Shown here: piece after piece, positions 1 through 6,466 of the stretch
How the letters are laid out: every line of letters starts with the position of its first letter
Position numbering within the stretch: position 1 is the stretch's first letter
Origin: Luteococcus sp038433135
GTDB lineage: Bacteria > Actinomycetota > Actinomycetes > Propionibacteriales > Propionibacteriaceae
Length of the DNA: 64,000 nt
Reading direction: 5' to 3'
Assembly: GCF_038433135.1 (NCBI RefSeq)
Contig: NZ_JBCDMV010000011.1
Location: 24,356 to 88,355, forward strand
Notes under the pieces: model-generated
Told to the model about the DNA's origin: nothing
The model's database searches: none
Seen by the model: only the letters and a program-made list of their open reading frames with translations
Made by a program: the position numbers and the translations under genes

Positions 1-1
1 G

Positions 2-346
2 GCCAATGTCGTCGAGTCCGTCGACGCCCGGGACGTGCTGCCCGCCAGCCAGGCCACCGCCCCCGCACCCGCACCCCGCCCGGTGGCTGCACCCGTCGCC
101 ACCCCGGCGGCCGCCGCCACCGCCCCCGGGGCCGCCAGCTCCATGACCGCGCCGATGCCCGGCGTCGTGCTCACCGTCAGCGCGCAACCGGGGCAGAGCG
201 TCAAGCGCGGCGACCCGCTGCTGGTGCTGGAGGCGATGAAGATGAAGAACGAGCTCAAGGCCACCCGCGACGGCGTGATCGCCCAGGTGCTGGCCGAGGT
301 GGGCGCGCAGGTGAAGTTCGGCGATCCCCTGGTGGTGTTCGAATGA
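2..346 (+). CDS. Biotin carrier subunit of a biotin-dependent decarboxylase (5' end outside window)
   Basis: The reading frame is open to the first bases of the window, so the gene starts upstream and only its last ~114 codons are seen. An Ala/Pro-rich linker (roughly the first 45 residues) leads into a biotinyl-lipoyl domain with the biotinylation motif EAMKMKN, where the second-last Lys of the MKM core carries biotin. Family knowledge: such domains shuttle CO2 between a carboxyltransferase and, in Na+-pumping decarboxylases, the membrane beta subunit. The stop codon overlaps the start of the next gene (ATGA), which encodes that beta subunit, so this is most likely the gamma/biotin subunit of a methylmalonyl-CoA or oxaloacetate decarboxylase. 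A soluble transcarboxylase biotin carrier is the alternative but fits the neighbour less well. Confidence 0.88.
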   Translation, partial: ANVVESVDARDVLPASQATAPAPAPRPVAAPVATPAAAATAPGAASSMTAPMPGVVLTVSAQPGQSVKRGDPLLVLEAMKMKNELKATRDGVIAQVLAEVGAQVKFGDPLVVFE

Positions 347-1473
347 CTGTCGCGATGGAGTCCACCATCGACCTGCTGCTGCGTGGCATCACCAATGTCA
401 CCTGGCAGTCGGTGGTGATGATGCTGGTGGGCTGCGTGCTGATCGCGCTGGCGGTGGTCAAGGAGTACGAGCCACTGCTGCTGCTGCCGATCGGTGCGGG
501 CTGCCTGCTCACCAATCTGCCCTTGTCACCTCTGGTCGGCGACGAGGGCATGCTCACCGTGCTGCGCCATGCCGGCGTCGACAACGAGTTGTTTCCGCTG
601 CTGATCTTCATCGGGATCGGCGCGATGACCGACTTCGGGCCCTTGTTGGAGAACCCGAAGATGGTGCTGCTGGGCGCCGCCGGCCAGTTCGGCATCTTCC
701 TCACCCTGATCCTGGCCGCCCTGATGGGTTTCACCCGGCAGGAGTCCGCCTCGATCGGCATCATCGGTGCGATCGACGGCCCGACGTCGATCTATGTCAG
801 CCGGCAGCTGGCACCACAACTGTTGGCGCCGATCACGGTGGCCGCGTATTCCTACATGTCGTTGGTGCCGATCATCATGCCGCCGATCATGCGGCTGCTG
901 ACCACCAAGAAGGAACGCAGCATCCGGATGCCGTACTCGCAGCGCGAGATCAGCAAGCGCACCCGGATCCTCTTCCCGATCGTCGTCACGGTGATCGTCG
1001 GCATCCTGGTGCCCTTCGCCACCCCGCTGATCGGCATGCTGATGTTCGGCAACCTGATGCGCGAATCCGGCGTGGTCGAGCGGCTGGTCGGCGCCTCCTC
1101 CAATGAGATCGCCAACACGGTGACCCTCTTCCTGGGCCTGGCCATCGGCTCCACCATGGTGGGCGCGTCCTTCCTGAAGTGGTCGACGCTGATGATCCTG
1201 GTGCTGGGCCTGATGGCCTTCTGCCTGGACACGGCCGCGGGGGTGATGTTCGGCAAGCTGATGAACCTGCTCTCGGGTGGCAAGTTCAACCCGCTGATCG
1301 GGGCGGCCGGCATCTCGGCCTTCCCGATGGCCGCCCGGGTGGTGCAGAAGGAGGCCTCCAAGGAGGACTTCGAGAACTTCATCCTGATGCACGCGATGGG
1401 CGCGAATGCGGCCGGACAGGTGGCCTCGGTGGTGGCCGGCGGCGTGCTGCTGGCCCTGATGGGCGCCGCCTGA
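343..1473 (+). CDS. Na+-translocating decarboxylase, membrane beta subunit (OadB/MmdB family)
   Basis: A 376-residue, very hydrophobic protein with about nine predicted membrane segments. The family hallmarks are visible: GIGAMTDFGPLLENP near residues 91-105, GAIDGPTSIY near 141-150 (the conserved Asp region tied to Na+ transport), and the glycine-rich C-terminus with GANAAGQVASVVAGG. In this family the subunit removes CO2 from carboxybiotin and couples decarboxylation to export of Na+. The ATG overlaps the stop codon of the biotin subunit by four bases, implying translational coupling. Downstream is a strong hairpin terminator, so this is the last gene of its operon. The substrate (methylmalonyl-CoA, oxaloacetate or glutaconyl-CoA) cannot be settled from the beta subunit; the alpha subunit lies outside the window. 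Confidence 0.93.
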   Translation: MTVAMESTIDLLLRGITNVTWQSVVMMLVGCVLIALAVVKEYEPLLLLPIGAGCLLTNLPLSPLVGDEGMLTVLRHAGVDNELFPLLIFIGIGAMTDFGPLLENPKMVLLGAAGQFGIFLTLILAALMGFTRQESASIGIIGAIDGPTSIYVSRQLAPQLLAPITVAAYSYMSLVPIIMPPIMRLLTTKKERSIRMPYSQREISKRTRILFPIVVTVIVGILVPFATPLIGMLMFGNLMRESGVVERLVGASSNEIANTVTLFLGLAIGSTMVGASFLKWSTLMILVLGLMAFCLDTAAGVMFGKLMNLLSGGKFNPLIGAAGISAFPMAARVVQKEASKEDFENFILMHAMGANAAGQVASVVAGGVLLALMGAA

Positions 1474-1483
1474 GCGGATCACG

Positions 1484-1531
1484 AACACCGGCCGATCAGC
1501 CGCCTCCGGCTGCCGATCGGCCGGTGTTTTT
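1484..1531 (+). terminator. Rho-independent terminator after the decarboxylase operon
   Basis: The arms AACACCGGCCGATC (1484-1497) and GATCGGCCGGTGTT (1515-1528) are perfect complements separated by 17 nt and followed by a run of T. It lies 10 bp after the beta-subunit stop. Confidence 0.85.
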
Positions 1532-1624
1532 CGTTGCTTTCTTGAGGAAATCTCAGCAACTTGTTGGGCTTTGGGGCTGTCCAACCCGTTGTGCCGACCG
1601 TCTGGTCACCGTACTGTCGAGTAC

Positions 1625-1771
1625 ATGAAGATTGGCACAGACCCCGGACAGGAGCATCGGCTGCGCACCCGAATCGCCGCCGTGGCCCTGATCGCGGTGG
1701 CGGCGCTCTTCGCCGAACCCGCCCTCACCCACCAGTCATCACCCGTCGCGCCCATCCTGCAGCAGCGCTGA
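1625..1771 (+). CDS. Small hydrophobic peptide of unknown function
   Basis: A 48-residue ORF starting at ATG 1625 (MKIGTDPGQEHRLRTRIAAV). It has a basic N-terminus, one hydrophobic stretch (about residues 15-30, rich in Ala, Val and Leu) and a short polar tail, so it reads either as a single-pass membrane peptide or a secreted peptide. A strong hairpin terminator follows 15 bp after the stop, which favours a real transcription unit between two terminators. I recognise no family. Upstream there is no clear Shine-Dalgarno; a longer form from 1571 is possible. Confidence is limited by the length. Confidence 0.4.
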   Translation: MKIGTDPGQEHRLRTRIAAVALIAVAALFAEPALTHQSSPVAPILQQR

Positions 1772-1785
1772 CCCAGACCTTCCAC

Positions 1786-1816
1786 AACGTGCCCCAGCCA
1801 TCGGCTGGGGCACGTT
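1786..1816 (+). terminator. Rho-independent terminator
   Basis: The arms AACGTGCCCCAGCC (1786-1799) and GGCTGGGGCACGTT (1803-1816) are perfect complements with a 3-nt loop, followed by a pyrimidine-rich stretch. It terminates the small ORF ending at 1771 and separates it from the oppositely oriented DUF559 gene. Confidence 0.75.
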
Positions 1817-1837
1817 GCCGTTCTTCCCCCGACCTGT

Positions 1838-1912
1838 TGCCATAAGTGGAAGCTGAGACCGGGGGTAGTGCTTCTATTGCGTTGATCTTGGTTCTGGCCG
1901 CCACTTGTGGCA
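1838..1912. repeat. 75-bp repeat B, copy 1 (inverted partner of 2866-2940)
   Basis: A 75-bp unit bounded by near-perfect 12-bp inverted ends, TGCCATAAGTGG and CCACTTGTGGCA. It matches the reverse complement of 2866-2940 over its whole length with no gaps (58 of 75 positions identical by hand count). It begins 4 bp after the stop codon (1917) of the DUF559 gene, so the two copies frame that gene in opposite orientations. Confidence 0.8.
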
Positions 1913-1916
1913 CGGG

Positions 1917-2768
1917 TCAGGCGGCCTTCAATCCGCGTCGGGCACCCCACCAGTGATCCCCCCGGCGGATCATGGCAAGCAGGGACTGTTCCACCGTCGC
2001 CCAGCCGAACATCACCTGCTCGTAGGTGAGCCGAACCACGATGTATCCCAAGGCTCTCAGCTCCAGATCTCGCTCGCGGTCCTTGGCGTAGTTCTCCTCA
2101 CCCGTGTGGTGGGCCTTGCTGTCCACCTCGATGATGAGCCGCTCCCCCACCAACAGGTCCACCCGCCCAACCTCACCAATTTGAACCTGGGTACGCAGTT
2201 GAACCTTCCGGCTGCGCAGCCGAAGCCGGGTGAACGTCTCGGTACCGGACTCGGCCCGGTCGCAGCGATCCAGCGCCTGTTCTGCCCGGGGGATCCCACC
2301 CAGGGCCGCTCGCACCTCGCCGAGGGTGGCCAGCTTGTGATGAACCACGGAGTCAACCGCAGCGATGAAGTTGTCCTCATCCAGACAACGCCAGGCGGAG
2401 CGGAGAGCGGTCAGCACATCATCGACTCCGCTCCGAGGTGACCTGTCCGGGCCGCCCACCGGTCTGCACCGAACCACCCCCACCGGTAGACGGCCGGATT
2501 CGTGATGGTCCGTGCGGATGTGGAGGGTGGTGTTCTCCGCCACCCAGACGCCGTGCAGTCGTAGTGCAGAGACACAGCCAACGCAGCCACGTAGCTTGAC
2601 GGCACGCTCCACGGTGCCGTCCGATCGTGCCTCGGCATACCAGCCCCGGCGGAGATGCCGCAGGGACCCGCTCCGTAGGCGTTGGCGGATGAGAGTCTGT
2701 CCCAGGCCCGCATCGTTGAGTTGTCTGGTTGTCCACACTCCCCCGAGGGGTTCAATTGAGTCGCTCAC
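1917..2768 (-). CDS. AbiEi-like / DUF559 nuclease-fold protein
   Basis: A 283-residue protein. The N-terminus (about 1-50) looks like the winged-helix region of AbiEi-like antitoxin proteins (GGVWTTRQLNDAGLGQTLIR), followed by an AbiEi-type middle part. The C-terminus (about 195-275) is a DUF559 domain of the Vsr-like restriction-endonuclease fold: GRVDLLVG, then IIEVDSKAHH, which gives the D, E-x-D-x-K arrangement of a PD-(D/E)xK active site, then VVRLTYEQV. Proteins of this architecture are very common and highly paralogous in actinobacteria; their role is unproven, with suggestions in DNA processing or phage defence. The start chosen is GTG 2768; ATG at 2873 would extend the protein into repeat B copy 2 and is less likely. 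The gene is exactly framed by an inverted pair of 75-bp repeats, which suggests transfer as a cassette. Confidence 0.75.
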   Translation of the reverse strand: MSDSIEPLGGVWTTRQLNDAGLGQTLIRQRLRSGSLRHLRRGWYAEARSDGTVERAVKLRGCVGCVSALRLHGVWVAENTTLHIRTDHHESGRLPVGVVRCRPVGGPDRSPRSGVDDVLTALRSAWRCLDEDNFIAAVDSVVHHKLATLGEVRAALGGIPRAEQALDRCDRAESGTETFTRLRLRSRKVQLRTQVQIGEVGRVDLLVGERLIIEVDSKAHHTGEENYAKDRERDLELRALGYIVVRLTYEQVMFGWATVEQSLLAMIRRGDHWWGARRGLKAA

Positions 2769-2865
2769 ACCAGAGAGTTTCGAAATCGGACCTCGAGAAT
2801 TGTCACGGAACCGGCACCTGTGGAAAACACCCGCCCACTCACCGCGGCTGTGGAAAACTCCCCGC

Positions 2866-2940
2866 TGCCACAAATGGCCACTGAAACCAAGATCAACTCA
2901 TCTAATGCACTATCCCTGCTCTCAGCTTCCACTTGCGGCA
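2866..2940. repeat. 75-bp repeat B, copy 2
   Basis: Its ends TGCCACAAATGG and CCACTTGCGGCA are inverted relative to each other, and the whole unit is the inverted homologue of 1838-1912 (same length, about 77% identity by hand count). It lies between the helicase stop (2952) and the start of the DUF559 gene (2768). It could also fold in RNA as a hairpin. Confidence 0.8.
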
Positions 2941-2951
2941 GGCGCCCAGGT

Positions 2952-4712
2952 CTACTTGCCCGTGTGCCACTTGCGAATGAGCCGGATCCGGGAGTCCACC
3001 TGGTCGGTGGAAGCCCGGGACAGCGGCGGGCCGCCGGCCTGGCGTCGCAGTTCGGCGTGGATGTGGGAGTGCGGTATGCCGCGGGAGCGCGCGTACTGGC
3101 TGACCAGCGAGTTGAGCTCCTTGCGCTTGGTCTCCAGCGCCCGGTGCAGGCTGATCTCCGGGGCAACGTGCTCCTTCTTGTCCCGCCGTTCCTGCCGCTT
3201 GAGCTGGCGGCGCTGTCGTTCCCGCAGCAGGTCAGTCACCTGCTCGGGCTCCAGCAGGCCGGGCAGGCCCAGATAGTCGCGTTCCTCGTCGGAGCTGGGT
3301 TCGGCGTTCAGCCCGAACTGCTGGGAGTCGAACATCACGTGGTCAAACTGCGCCACGGATTCCAGCGCCTCCCACTCGCCCAGCAGGTCGTCGGAGGCCT
3401 TCGCGTCCTGGTTGGCCTGCTCCACCAGCAGGTCCTCCTGGGCGAACAGGTCGTCCTCGTCGGACTTCTTGCGGCCACCGAGGACGTGGTCACGCTGCTG
3501 CTCCAGCAGGGCGGCGTGGGAGAGGATCACCGGGACGGTGGGCAGGAAGACCGTCGCCACCTCGCCCCGGCGGCGGGTCCGCACGAAGCGCCCGACGGCC
3601 TGGGCAAAGAACAAGGGCGTGGAGGTGGCCGTCGCGTAGACCCCGACGGCCAGCCGGGGCACGTCGACGCCCTCGGAGACCATCCGGACCGCCACCAGCC
3701 AGCGGTCGTCGGAGCCGCTGAAGGCCTCGATCCGTTTGGAGGCACCTTCCTCGTCGGAGAGCACCACCGTCGGCTTCTGGCCGGTGACGTGGTGCAGGAT
3801 CTTGGCATAGGCGCGGGCCTGGGTCTGGTTGGTGGCGATCACCAGACCACCGGCGTCGGGGACGTGCCGGCGCACCTCACTGAGCCGGATGTCGGCGGCC
3901 TTGAGCACCGACTGCATCCACTCACCCTTCGGGTCCAGCGCGGTGCGCCAGGCGTGGGCGGTGAGGTCCTTGGTGAGCGCCTCGCCCAGGTTGGCGGCCA
4001 GTACCTCGCCCGCCTTGGTGCGCCAGCGCATCGGGCCGCCGTAGGCCATGAAGATCACCGGGCGCACGACATTGTCGCGCAGTGCCTCGGCATAGCCGTA
4101 GGTGTAGTCGGCCCGGGACTGCTTGGCGCCCGACGGCAGTTCCTCGTAGGTGACGAAGGGGATCGGCGACTCATCGGAACGGAAGGGGGTACCGGTCAGC
4201 GCCAGCCGACGCACGGCGGGTTGGAAGGCCTCCTGGATGGCGTCGCCCCAGCTCAGCGCGTCGCCGGCGTGGTGCACCTCGTCGAAGATCACCAAGGTCT
4301 TGAAGTTCTCCGCCCTGGCCCGGTAGTGGTGCACCCGGGCGGCGACGCCGGCATAGGTGACGGCGATCCCCTCGAATTCCTTGGAGCGGCCGCGCATGGA
4401 GCCGCCCAGCCCGGGATCGATGTTGATGCCCACCTTGCTGGCCGCCTCGGCCCACTGCACCTTGAGGTGCTCGGTGGGGGCGACGACGATGATCCGCGCG
4501 ATGATCCGCTGGTGCAGCAGTTCGGCGGCAATCCGCAGCGCGAAGGTGGTCTTGCCTGCGCCGGGGGTGGCGACGGCCAGGAAGTCGCGGGGCTCGTCGC
4601 GCAGGTAGAGCTCGAGCGCCTCCTGCTGCCAGGCGCGCAGGCTGCGGGCGGTTCCCCACGGGGCGCGGCCGGGCCATGCCGGGGAGATGTGTTCGAAGGC
4701 CGAGGTGCTCAT
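2952..4712 (-). CDS. DEAD/DEAH-box SF2 helicase (actinobacterial type)
   Basis: A 586-residue superfamily 2 helicase. Motif I TPGAGKTT is near residue 49, motif II DEVHHAGD near 146, motif III LTGTPFRSD near 171, motif V VSEGVDVPR and motif VI QAVGRFVRTRRR near 365-400. These place two RecA-like domains in residues 20-430. The C-terminal ~150 residues are charged and probably helical (REWR-like runs of Arg, Lys and Glu), ending in a segment with a possible role in nucleic-acid binding. The family is widespread in actinobacteria, where it is annotated only as a DEAD/DEAH helicase; XPB-like repair function has been proposed for relatives but is not shown here. ATG 4712 (MSTSAFEHISP) follows AGGAGTGCATCGCG on the coding strand and is a reasonable start. 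The helicase is divergent from the small membrane genes at 5085. Confidence 0.88.
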   Translation of the reverse strand: MSTSAFEHISPAWPGRAPWGTARSLRAWQQEALELYLRDEPRDFLAVATPGAGKTTFALRIAAELLHQRIIARIIVVAPTEHLKVQWAEAASKVGINIDPGLGGSMRGRSKEFEGIAVTYAGVAARVHHYRARAENFKTLVIFDEVHHAGDALSWGDAIQEAFQPAVRRLALTGTPFRSDESPIPFVTYEELPSGAKQSRADYTYGYAEALRDNVVRPVIFMAYGGPMRWRTKAGEVLAANLGEALTKDLTAHAWRTALDPKGEWMQSVLKAADIRLSEVRRHVPDAGGLVIATNQTQARAYAKILHHVTGQKPTVVLSDEEGASKRIEAFSGSDDRWLVAVRMVSEGVDVPRLAVGVYATATSTPLFFAQAVGRFVRTRRRGEVATVFLPTVPVILSHAALLEQQRDHVLGGRKKSDEDDLFAQEDLLVEQANQDAKASDDLLGEWEALESVAQFDHVMFDSQQFGLNAEPSSDEERDYLGLPGLLEPEQVTDLLRERQRRQLKRQERRDKKEHVAPEISLHRALETKRKELNSLVSQYARSRGIPHSHIHAELRRQAGGPPLSRASTDQVDSRIRLIRKWHTGK

Positions 4713-5084
4713 CGCGATGCACTCCTGCCAGCGACTGCCGGGGTCTGCTGGAGGTCACGCATGGGAGTTCGAGAGTACCCGAATCCGGTGACGGGCCAGA
4801 ACGACGGCCAACCGCCAGCACCACGAAAAGGCCCTAGTCAGACACTTGTCCAAGAGCAGATCTGCCGCCAGAACCGCTAGTCAGAGCGCTTTACGAAACT
4901 GAAGATCTGCCGCACTGACGCCCAACTTGGTTGCGACGGCCAGTTCAACAATGCGAGCATCGAGACAGGCGGTGGGGACCGCCAGCAGGAAGACTCCTTG
5001 GCCGCGGGCCCAGGGAAGCAGAACTTCGCGGCGGGGGCCGCAACCAGTAGGACATTGCTCACGCTCCTTACCGAAGGACTCGTC
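4713..5084. other. Gene-poor interval between helicase and small membrane protein
   Basis: This interval has no convincing gene. It holds the helicase promoter region, a pair of ~36-bp direct repeats (4834-4913) and the leader of the gene at 5085. On the minus strand an open frame ends at 4881 with a protein-like tail (VFLLAVPTACLDARIVELAV) that could be the remnant of an older gene, but I cannot name it and see no start or neighbours that support it. Confidence 0.4.
4834..4913. repeat. Two tandem ~36-bp direct repeats
   Basis: CTAGTCAGA occurs at 4834 and 4877, and AGATCTGCCGC at 4858 and 4903, so two units of about 36 bp share both ends and differ in the middle. They sit in the gap upstream of the small membrane gene at 5085. 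A pair of binding sites or a slippage duplication are both possible. Confidence 0.55.
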
Positions 5085-5255
5085 ATGGTTGCTCTCATCA
5101 TCGCCGTTGCCGCCCTGTGGCTGGTTGCAGGCGTTCTCTGGCTGGCCGATGGCAGCAAGGCGCGTCCCAGCGTCGACGCGATCCTGGCCGACCGCAGCGA
5201 ACCCATCACGCTCGACGACGTCCGTCAGCGCGAGGGGATGCAGCAGGTCGCTTGA
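5085..5255 (+). CDS. Small single-pass membrane protein, paralogue of 5482-5640
   Basis: A 56-residue protein from ATG 5085, preceded by CGAAGGACT as ribosome binding site. One membrane segment (residues 2-24, with AVAALWLVAGVLWLADG) is followed by a short polar cytoplasmic or external tail with SVDAILADRSEPITLDDV. It aligns without gaps to the protein encoded at 5482 over about 35 residues: AALWL(V/I)A..LWL.D, then VDAILADRSE against AELVLANRET. No named family is recognised. A longer form from 4998 is open but has no ribosome binding site and an unlikely N-terminus. It is followed by a hairpin terminator, so each paralogue appears to be its own transcription unit. Confidence 0.65.
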   Translation: MVALIIAVAALWLVAGVLWLADGSKARPSVDAILADRSEPITLDDVRQREGMQQVA

Positions 5256-5309
5256 AGGGATGACGAGCAGCCGCCACAGCAGGCTGCACAGTAGACCCAG
5301 CGCCGCCAT

Positions 5310-5343
5310 GACCCGGCCCCCCCCTTCTGGGGAGGTCGGGTCT
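5310..5343 (+). terminator. Hairpin terminator after the first small membrane gene
   Basis: GACCCGG (5310-5316) with a C-run pairs with a G-run and TCGGGTC (5336-5342). The stem is imperfect in the middle and is followed by TTGTC. A moderate candidate. Confidence 0.5.
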
Positions 5344-5359
5344 TGTCATGGGCGGGCAT

Positions 5360-5390
5360 TGGTGAAATTCACCACCAGGGGCGCTACAGT
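5360..5390 (+). promoter_or_regulatory. Promoter-like region with 13-bp palindrome upstream of the second small membrane gene
   Basis: GGTGAAATTCACC at 5360-5372 is a palindrome around one central base. A -10-like TACAGT lies about 10 bp downstream. The palindrome would sit over the -35 region, as expected for an operator. No regulator is recognised. Confidence 0.4.
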
Positions 5391-5441
5391 TCTCTTCACC
5401 TCGATGACGAGGTGCGGTGATCGGGGGACCACCGTTTCGAG

Positions 5442-5461
5442 GAAGCACTGATCAGTGCTTC
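5442..5461 (+). promoter_or_regulatory. Perfect 20-bp palindrome just upstream of a ribosome binding site
   Basis: GAAGCACTGATCAGTGCTTC is a perfect inverted repeat ending 10 bp before the ribosome binding site AGGAGAA of the small membrane gene at 5482. As DNA it could bind a dimeric regulator. As RNA it would form an 8-bp hairpin with a GATC loop directly before the ribosome binding site, so control of translation or mRNA stability is possible. Confidence 0.6.
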
Positions 5462-5481
5462 TCCACCCCACAGGAGAACCC

Positions 5482-5640
5482 ATGACCGCACTTGCCGCCG
5501 TCGGCATTGTTGCCGCCCTCTGGCTGATCGCCGCCACGCTGTGGCTGATCGACGCGCCAGATCCCCGCCAGACCGCTGAACTGGTACTGGCCAACCGAGA
5601 AACTGATCGGGTGCACCAGCCGCTCCATCTGGCCAGCTGA
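5482..5640 (+). CDS. Small single-pass membrane protein, paralogue of 5085-5255
   Basis: A 52-residue protein from ATG 5482 with a strong ribosome binding site (CAGGAGAACCC). Residues 2-24 form one membrane segment (AALAAVGIVAALWLIAATLWLID-like, shared with the paralogue at 5085), followed by a polar tail with AELVLANRETDRV. The two genes are the same length class, same strand, and 226 bp apart, so they look like a local duplication that has diverged. Function is unknown; small single-pass peptides of this size often act as regulators or accessory subunits of membrane complexes. Upstream lie a perfect 20-bp palindrome and a promoter-like region, so expression is probably regulated independently of the first copy. 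Confidence 0.65.
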   Translation: MTALAAVGIVAALWLIAATLWLIDAPDPRQTAELVLANRETDRVHQPLHLAS

Positions 5641-5660
5641 ATCCTCGACGAACAGTCCGG

Positions 5661-5689
5661 AGGCCGCCGACGCAGTGCGTCGGCGGCCT
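5661..5689. terminator. Bidirectional hairpin terminator
   Basis: AGGCCGCCGACGC (5661-5673) and GCGTCGGCGGCCT (5677-5689) are perfect complements with a 3-nt loop. It lies between the small membrane gene (stop 5640) and the convergent TSUP gene (stop 5708). No long T-run on either side. Confidence 0.65.
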
Positions 5690-5707
5690 CCTCCATGTGT
5701 GGGTGAG

Positions 5708-6466
5708 TCAGAACAGCGCCGGGATGTTCTGCACGCCGATCCACAGCGACAGGCCAACCAGTAGGCAGGCGAAGGCGAACTGCAGGTGGCGTGGATCGGC
5801 CAGTCGGGCGATCCGCCCACCCGCCAGGCTGCCCAGGCTGGCGCCCACCGCGAAGGGTAGGATCACGGCCCAGTCCAGGTGCACCCCGATCGCCAGCCGG
5901 GAGCCCAGGGCGGTCAGGCAGTTGATCGCGATCACCAGCAGCGACGTCCCGATCGCCTGCCGGACGGGGAATCCCAGCACCAGGATCAGCGCGGGAACCA
6001 CGGCGAACCCGCCGCCCACTCCGAAGAAGCCGGTCAGCATTCCCACCGCGGTGGCGGTCAGCAGGAGTTGCCAGAAGGGTCGGGGCACGCCGGCACCGTC
6101 ACTGCGTCCGCGCCGACCCGAACGGAACATCAAACCGGCCACCACCAACAGCAGGACGCTGAACAGGCTGAGCAGCACAGCACCGGGAACACGCGAGGCG
6201 GCGGCGGAACCCGCCATGGATCCGACGATCCCCAGGGCACCGAACAGGGCTCCGTCGAACCAGCGGACCCGCCCACCCCGGGCGTGCGGCCACAACCCAA
6301 CGAGCGACGAGATGGCGATGATCACCAAGGATCCCTCGGTGGCGACATGCGGGCTCTGGTGCAGCAGGTAGACCAGCAGCGGCACGGTGAGGATGGCACC
6401 GCCGCCGCCGAGGCTGCCCATCACCGCCCCGACCACCATCCCCAGAGGCAGGGTCCACCAGGTCAT
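5708..6466 (-). CDS. TSUP (TauE/SafE) family membrane exporter
   Basis: A 252-residue protein with about eight membrane segments in two homologous halves. The glycine-rich repeats typical of TSUP proteins are present: GGGGAILTVPLLVYLL near residue 20 and GFFGVGGGFAVVPALILVLG near residue 140. The family exports sulfite, sulfoacetate or related small organosulfur and thiosulfate anions; the substrate here is not determined. The start ATG 6466 overlaps the stop codon of the upstream lipoprotein gene by four bases (ATGA), so the two are translationally coupled and probably one operon. The stop is separated from the convergent small membrane gene by a perfect hairpin. Confidence 0.85.
   Translation of the reverse strand: MTWWTLPLGMVVGAVMGSLGGGGAILTVPLLVYLLHQSPHVATEGSLVIIAISSLVGLWPHARGGRVRWFDGALFGALGIVGSMAGSAAASRVPGAVLLSLFSVLLLVVAGLMFRSGRRGRSDGAGVPRPFWQLLLTATAVGMLTGFFGVGGGFAVVPALILVLGFPVRQAIGTSLLVIAINCLTALGSRLAIGVHLDWAVILPFAVGASLGSLAGGRIARLADPRHLQFAFACLLVGLSLWIGVQNIPALF

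Noticed and set aside
2776..2800. Possible half copy of repeat A (TTTCGAAATCGGACCTCGAGAATTG-like)
   Set aside because: Matches the arm only with gaps and has no inverted partner, so it is below what I would call a copy.
2820..4880. 686-codon ORF antisense to the helicase
   Set aside because: It is the mirror frame of a clear helicase gene in GC-rich DNA; composition is His/Gly/Arg/Gln rich with no domain.
4881..5309. Minus-strand ORF whose C-terminus looks protein-like (VFLLAVPTACLDARIVELAV)
   Set aside because: No ribosome binding site, no recognisable family, and it overlaps the better supported small membrane gene at 5085; kept only as a possible remnant.
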